The notes under the pieces: generated by a model
Told to the model about the DNA's origin: nothing
The model's input: the letters and a program-made list of their open reading frames with translations, nothing else
The model's database searches: none
Assembly: GCA_015055815.1 (NCBI GenBank)
Contig: SVHM01000001.1
Location: 233,774 to 297,773, forward strand
Source of the DNA: Clostridiales bacterium
GTDB lineage: Bacteria > Bacillota > Clostridia > Christensenellales > UBA1242
DNA: 64,000 nucleotides
Direction of reading: 5' to 3'
Position numbers and translations under genes: made by a program
Shown: positions 60,601 through 64,000 of the stretch, piece by piece
Numbering within the stretch: the first letter of the stretch is position 1
Layout: each line of letters opens with the position of its first letter

Positions 60601-61209
60601 TAAAGTACTAACTTTAACAGCTTCATCTTCTCCATCCATAGTTACAGTTGGAGCTGGAACTTTAATTTCAGCTGGAGTATTTGGAAGTCCTTCTAACTTT
60701 GATGGAACTCTAGCAGGAATAACGTGTACGCTATTAACTGGTAAATTAATTACAGCGTCTTCCTTCTCAACCAAAACTTTCAATTCATGAACTACATTAT
60801 ATTCTTCTTCAGCATTAAGGTCGATAACCTTAACTGTATAATATCCTTCATAATCTGCTACAAAGTATTTACCCTTAGTATCACTTCCCCAAACAGTATC
60901 AGGAAGTTCAGTTGAACCTTTAAATACTTTAAAATCGTATGACTTACCTTCACCGCACTCAGAATAGTCAGTGTCAGGAGTGTTGTCATTATAAGAAATG
61001 TATGGAACGTAAATCTTACCAACTCCAAAAGAAGATTGAACATTTCCATCTCCATCTCTAAAGCCACCAGACACTTGCACATTAGTTGTATTAATTTCTT
61101 CTTTCTCTGCTGCAATAGCAGTCATGTTCTGTTGTACATCAACAACTACACTTGATGCTGTAACACCAGCAAGTAGAAGTGGCATAATATATTTTTTCTT
61201 GCCTTTCAT
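57604..61209 (-). CDS. Large Ig-like-repeat surface protein with C-terminal TM anchor
   Basis: Signal-like N-terminus, repeated beta-rich modules (GTFQIIYSATS, GEYKVTYSAVS, GIYTVTFKAED, GKYTLTIKTKDGA), C-terminal TM + KKKGKATRPSRKKK. Confidence 0.85.
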   Translation of the reverse strand: MKGKKKYIMPLLLAGVTASSVVVDVQQNMTAIAAEKEEINTTNVQVSGGFRDGDGNVQSSFGVGKIYVPYISYNDNTPDTDYSECGEGKSYDFKVFKGSTELPDTVWGSDTKGKYFVADYEGYYTVKVIDLNAEEEYNVVHELKVLVEKEDAVINLPVNSVHVIPARVPSKLEGLPNTPAEIKVPAPTVTMDGEDEAVKVSTLGDDFKVSLISPSGTPTPLAWGDTDKTYYSIPKDLISEVGTYQIAYVLSKGTAVISRLETNFVVVNPSKFDLSDLNLSMSILSSVPTTGNINSKVKLPNVRVTDSPSSLDAINCHLAITVKNLTTKKVFEVTYEDGNYYFTPTEKGYYIVQYKASIGLFGEETVTVTPDQTIEVKDTEKPVLRPTYEYTTDEGTTVNGRTTKKILTVNGENVDTLYEAVKSTGITREDFVDKLLKNREVAIPSAVVLDQVDSNGANYANVVLPAIYATDNYDHFNEMTYRRVHVTPGSSINPIYTDKENQVDDYTKTYTAKITEPGLNKFRYKVTDSSGNTLGDITYEVMAYASKDELKDGKTTLDFVVGKKSVSNLDKTLTFDKPIVTDTYDKKVEVKTFYKLQTGSSFGSEIELTEDNINDDKKYEIDLTKLNNDVTGIQIIVKAYVDGALANTRTAFTGKDANKDIEVVFAESDIPLVNVLNSKNDTVAPVFSIDTSWESQLLSLNREYLYDYDEEHDTTAVLGINANGLATSDALATTPIDATLKIAPFDQGNDIITIPTVKFTDSYDKNMKISLTITDAEGSEVLKDTNETVTMDDTTPGSYIYTVEGAKLKLNSSGIYTVTFKAEDVGGNVTIKNFGIRVNDKTAPTIVISEESSFGKQIEVNDPYTFPTPKLIIKNGQTDNNASFKITVKALGGAKIKSQSKTEFTPASEGTFQIIYSATSSIGGMTTTIEDTSFCVTAKATKKPTIDIYENTAFPYLVSEFKKDTNKNFMTIKIPNASATDHQINDETDVTISISGPNGIKPEVKNDTTLASKYFEATAEGEYKVTYSAVSKFGVEADPIVKTIKLGDCDAPTIEWSNATETVELDKPLELYWSDLILDDGVKTDASVLEDNLSFTLTTQSGNTVERDVEASVEGQKYVWKMPETGKYTLTIKTKDGAKNESIKTYYIEVPEEEAEEETISPALGTVLVVLSVVVLAGVVVYFVASSKKKGKATRPSRKKK

Positions 61210-61250
61210 ATTTGTCGAAAATCTCCTTATATACTTAATATAACGAATTT

Positions 61251-61279
61251 AGTTTAGTATTTTTTTAGATGTTTGTCAA
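61251..61279 (-). promoter_or_regulatory. Sigma-A-like promoter of the surface protein gene
   Basis: Minus strand TTGACA (61274-61279) - 17 bp - TAAACT (61251-61256). Confidence 0.6.
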
Positions 61280-61417
61280 CTATATATTACAAATTATTTA
61301 ATTAAATTACCCCAACTTTCTATCGTTACTTGTATTATGAGTACAATTTCCAAAATTTATGTAAAATCTTTGTAAAAATTTTCCATGAATATTTTTAAAA
61401 AAATTGAGCATTTTTAT

Positions 61418-61447
61418 AAAAAAATACCCCTGCTAAAATTAGCAGAG
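61418..61447 (-). terminator. Terminator downstream of the Cys-rich protein gene
   Basis: CTGCTAA-AA-TTAGCAG; minus-strand T-run TATTTTTTT. Confidence 0.65.
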
Positions 61448-61505
61448 ATATTTGCAAGTATTTGATAGATAAAAAATCTGTTTTATGTATTAAATTAGAA
61501 GAATT

Positions 61506-61694
61506 TTAAAATCCGAAACCAGTGCCACAACCACAACAATTTAAGATGATAAGTAAAAGAATTGTATTCCAGCAACAGTTATCGTCTCCACAACCATTGC
61601 AACCACACAACATAAGAAGTAATAATAAACAACAACAGTTGTTACCTTTACCAGTTACACCGTGATTATTACATCCACAATTATTTCCAAACAT
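61506..61694 (-). CDS. Small Cys/Gly/Asn-rich protein (13 Cys in 62 aa)
   Basis: MFGNNCGCNNHGVTGKGNNCCCLLLLLMLCGCNGCGDDNCCWNTILLLIILNCCGCGTGFGF; strong AAGGAGG RBS. Confidence 0.8.
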   Translation of the reverse strand: MFGNNCGCNNHGVTGKGNNCCCLLLLLMLCGCNGCGDDNCCWNTILLLIILNCCGCGTGFGF

Positions 61695-61779
61695 ATTAGT
61701 TTTCCTCCTTATTTTGAAAGCTTTGTTTTGCTTTCTACTTCATATTACTCACAAATTATATTAAATGTTACAAATATAA

Positions 61780-61806
61780 AAAAGATACTAGATTTTTTCT
61801 AGCATC
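61780..61806 (-). terminator. Terminator downstream of hflX
   Basis: AGATACTAGA...TCTAGCATCT with minus-strand T-run. Confidence 0.55.
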
Positions 61807-61815
61807 TATAATTAT

Positions 61816-63375
61816 TTAAAATAACATATCAATAATCTTTTGCTTTAAATTATCAAGTCCTACGCCAGTCATAGCAGAAACATAAACACCATTGTTTTCA
61901 TCTCCCGCCATCTCTTTGTCACATTTATTGTAGACCATAACAACTGGCGACTTGCACTGAAGATTTCTCAAAACTTCATTTGTAACAGCAATATGACTTT
62001 TATAATTAGGATTACTAATATCAACAACATGTAATATTAAATCGGCATAAATACTCTCTTCTAAAGTACTTGAAAATGCTTCTATAAATTCATGCGGTAA
62101 ATTATTAATAAACCCTACTGTATCTATCATCAAAACTTCTTTTCCATCTTGAAGCCAAACATTTCTTGTAGTTGTGTCAAGAGTGGCAAAAAGTTCATCT
62201 TTGACATATACAGAACTTTTAGCAAGTTTATTAAGAAGAGTACTCTTACCACTATTTGTATAACCAACAATTGCAATTATAGGCTTATCATTCTTTTGCC
62301 TATTTTTTCTATTTAAGTCTCTTTGTTTCTTTAATTTTTTCAAATCTTCAGTCTTTTTCTGTATCTGACTTTCAACAATTCGTCTATTTAACTCAAGTTT
62401 TGTTTCACCCGGCCCACGCATGCCGACGCCACCGCCAAACCTTCCACTACTCTCTAAGTATGCACCCAGTCTAGGAAGTGAGTATTTTAATTGTGCTAGC
62501 TCAACTTGAAGTTTACCCTCAGTTGTCCTAGCTCTTCCCGCAAAAATATCAAGTATTAACATACTTCTGTCAATTACCTTTACGCCTAGAGCATTACTAA
62601 TATTACTTACCTTACTACCAGTTAATTCATTATCAAAAATTATTAGGTTGGCATCATGGATTTGAATTAAATCTTTCAAATTATCAATCTTACCACTTCC
62701 AATAAAATAGGTGCCGTCAGGTTTAACTCTAAACTGCGACATCTTATCTACCACCATAACACCAGCCGTCTCAGCAAGCCTTTCAAGTTCTTCTAAATCT
62801 TCTTCAATATTACCCTTTTGTTTTAAAGCAACTTTTACCAAAATCGCCCTTTGTTCAGGTAATTTATTTAAGTTTGAATAGTACTCTTTATATAATTTTT
62901 CACTCTCAAAAATTTTATCAATAAGACCATATTTATTTATATAATCAGCATTATGACAATTAACAATTGTAACTTTATCACCCGTCAAATATGCAACCTT
63001 ACAATCATATGGTTTTTTATCCCTAACCGCAACTGCGCACATAGCATCTAGTTTTTTATTTTTCAATAAAGATATATCCATGTTACTTAGCGAACTATCT
63101 CCGCTAGGATGAGTATGAATTACTCTTACCCCAGCAAATCTATTATCTCCGCCATCAACAACAATACTTGCAGATGATTTATCCCCTACAGTAACATCCA
63201 AAATATTACCTTTTCTATCTATCACAAGCGCAACTTCATAACCCGTCTCACCCGTAATAAATGAAATTGTCTTTAAAATCTCTTCATCTATAAATAAACT
63301 CTTTTCAAACTTTTTGCCTTCTAATTCTTCTAATTTTAACTTTAATTCTTTTTTTATTTTATCTGGACAATTCAT
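61816..63375 (-). CDS. hflX: GTPase HflX with N-terminal JAMM/RadC-like domain
   Basis: HflX core (GRARTTEGKLQVELAQLKYSLPRL, GPGETKLELNRR, GYTNSGKSTLLNKL); N-terminal VIHTHPSGDSSLSNMD. Confidence 0.94.
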   Translation of the reverse strand: MNCPDKIKKELKLKLEELEGKKFEKSLFIDEEILKTISFITGETGYEVALVIDRKGNILDVTVGDKSSASIVVDGGDNRFAGVRVIHTHPSGDSSLSNMDISLLKNKKLDAMCAVAVRDKKPYDCKVAYLTGDKVTIVNCHNADYINKYGLIDKIFESEKLYKEYYSNLNKLPEQRAILVKVALKQKGNIEEDLEELERLAETAGVMVVDKMSQFRVKPDGTYFIGSGKIDNLKDLIQIHDANLIIFDNELTGSKVSNISNALGVKVIDRSMLILDIFAGRARTTEGKLQVELAQLKYSLPRLGAYLESSGRFGGGVGMRGPGETKLELNRRIVESQIQKKTEDLKKLKKQRDLNRKNRQKNDKPIIAIVGYTNSGKSTLLNKLAKSSVYVKDELFATLDTTTRNVWLQDGKEVLMIDTVGFINNLPHEFIEAFSSTLEESIYADLILHVVDISNPNYKSHIAVTNEVLRNLQCKSPVVMVYNKCDKEMAGDENNGVYVSAMTGVGLDNLKQKIIDMLF

Positions 63376-64000
63376 AAAACCCCCTTTAAAAGAGTGTTTA
63401 CTTCATTCAATTTCTCATAATTAATAGTAGTATAATCGGTAATTTCTAAGCCAGTATATATAACTTTTAAATCTTCTCCAACTTGCTTAATTCTATTACC
63501 AAGAGACAAAAGATACGCCTTATCTAATTCCCCTTGAACATCCTTATTATCCATAAACAATTGATAAGAATTTTCAAAGTAATCTTGCATAGCATCAATA
63601 AGTTTTATAGAATACTTGTCATAAATTATATTAAATTTTTCACTGCTATTTATAAATTGTGACAAAACATAAGCTCCTTGATTATAAAAATCAAAAGATT
63701 TATAATCAGAAAAATATTCTATAGCATACTCAAAGGCTTCAATATCTCTATCTGTGTTGATTAATGCAGAAACAAAAGCCTTTTTCAAGTAATTATCTTC
63801 ATTTAGAAGCATACTTTTTTCTATAATAGTGCCATTTAAATTATTATTAGTATCATTTAAATACGCCATAAATTCGGCATATTCATTATCACTTGCAAAT
63901 TCTTTATAGTATTTAACAATGTTTTTATCGTCACCAACTTTAATTTTTAAATTTAACCCCTTATAGCAATAAAATATATCATCATTCTTTTCATATACCC
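63372..64000 (-). CDS. Hypothetical protein, 5' end beyond window
   Basis: Listed ORF starts at 63869, but its frame stays open to the edge (...VYEKNDDIFYCYKGLNLKIKVGDDKNIVKYYKEFASDNEYAEFMAYLND...). The listed ATG is probably internal. Confidence 0.7.
   Translation of the reverse strand, partial: VYEKNDDIFYCYKGLNLKIKVGDDKNIVKYYKEFASDNEYAEFMAYLNDTNNNLNGTIIEKSMLLNEDNYLKKAFVSALINTDRDIEAFEYAIEYFSDYKSFDFYNQGAYVLSQFINSSEKFNIIYDKYSIKLIDAMQDYFENSYQLFMDNKDVQGELDKAYLLSLGNRIKQVGEDLKVIYTGLEITDYTTINYEKLNEVNTLLKGVL

Overview
This AT-rich, low-GC window looks chromosomal, probably from a spore-forming Clostridia-like Bacillota; that assignment rests on gene content only. Most genes are on the minus strand, and most are housekeeping: obg, nth, alaS, dnaB, hpf, clpC, mtaD-like, polA, aspS, lysS, rpsT, holA, comEC, minD/minE, mreB-like, rlmD-like, uvrA/uvrB, hflX. 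Sporulation-linked genes are also present: gpr, spoIVFA/spoIVFB-like, and a stand-alone Spo0A C-terminal domain protein. There is one tRNA-Leu(CAA). I see no CRISPR array, rRNA, transposase, prophage, defence island or obvious biosynthetic cluster. The most interesting signals lie outside the ORF track: (1) a candidate ~95-nt structured RNA at ~22391-22484 with its own consensus promoter and terminator; (2) partial direct duplications of both ends of the tRNA-Leu gene plus an anomalous GC-rich stem-loop; (3) a LexA/SOS-type box inside the uvrBA promoter spacer; (4) a repeated operator-like motif around a divergent XRE regulator/lipoprotein pair; (5) a possible leaderless, divergent CYTH-like gene. 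Protein-level oddities include a 90-aa acidic tail on DnaB, a Lys/Thr-rich tail on S20, a metal-motif-less ComEC C-terminus, a truncated AlaRS, a PAP2-DGK fusion, a Walker-A K->R ABC ATPase, a 13-Cys 62-aa protein and tandem winged-helix-like/TM proteins. All family calls were made by eye from motifs; no searches were run.
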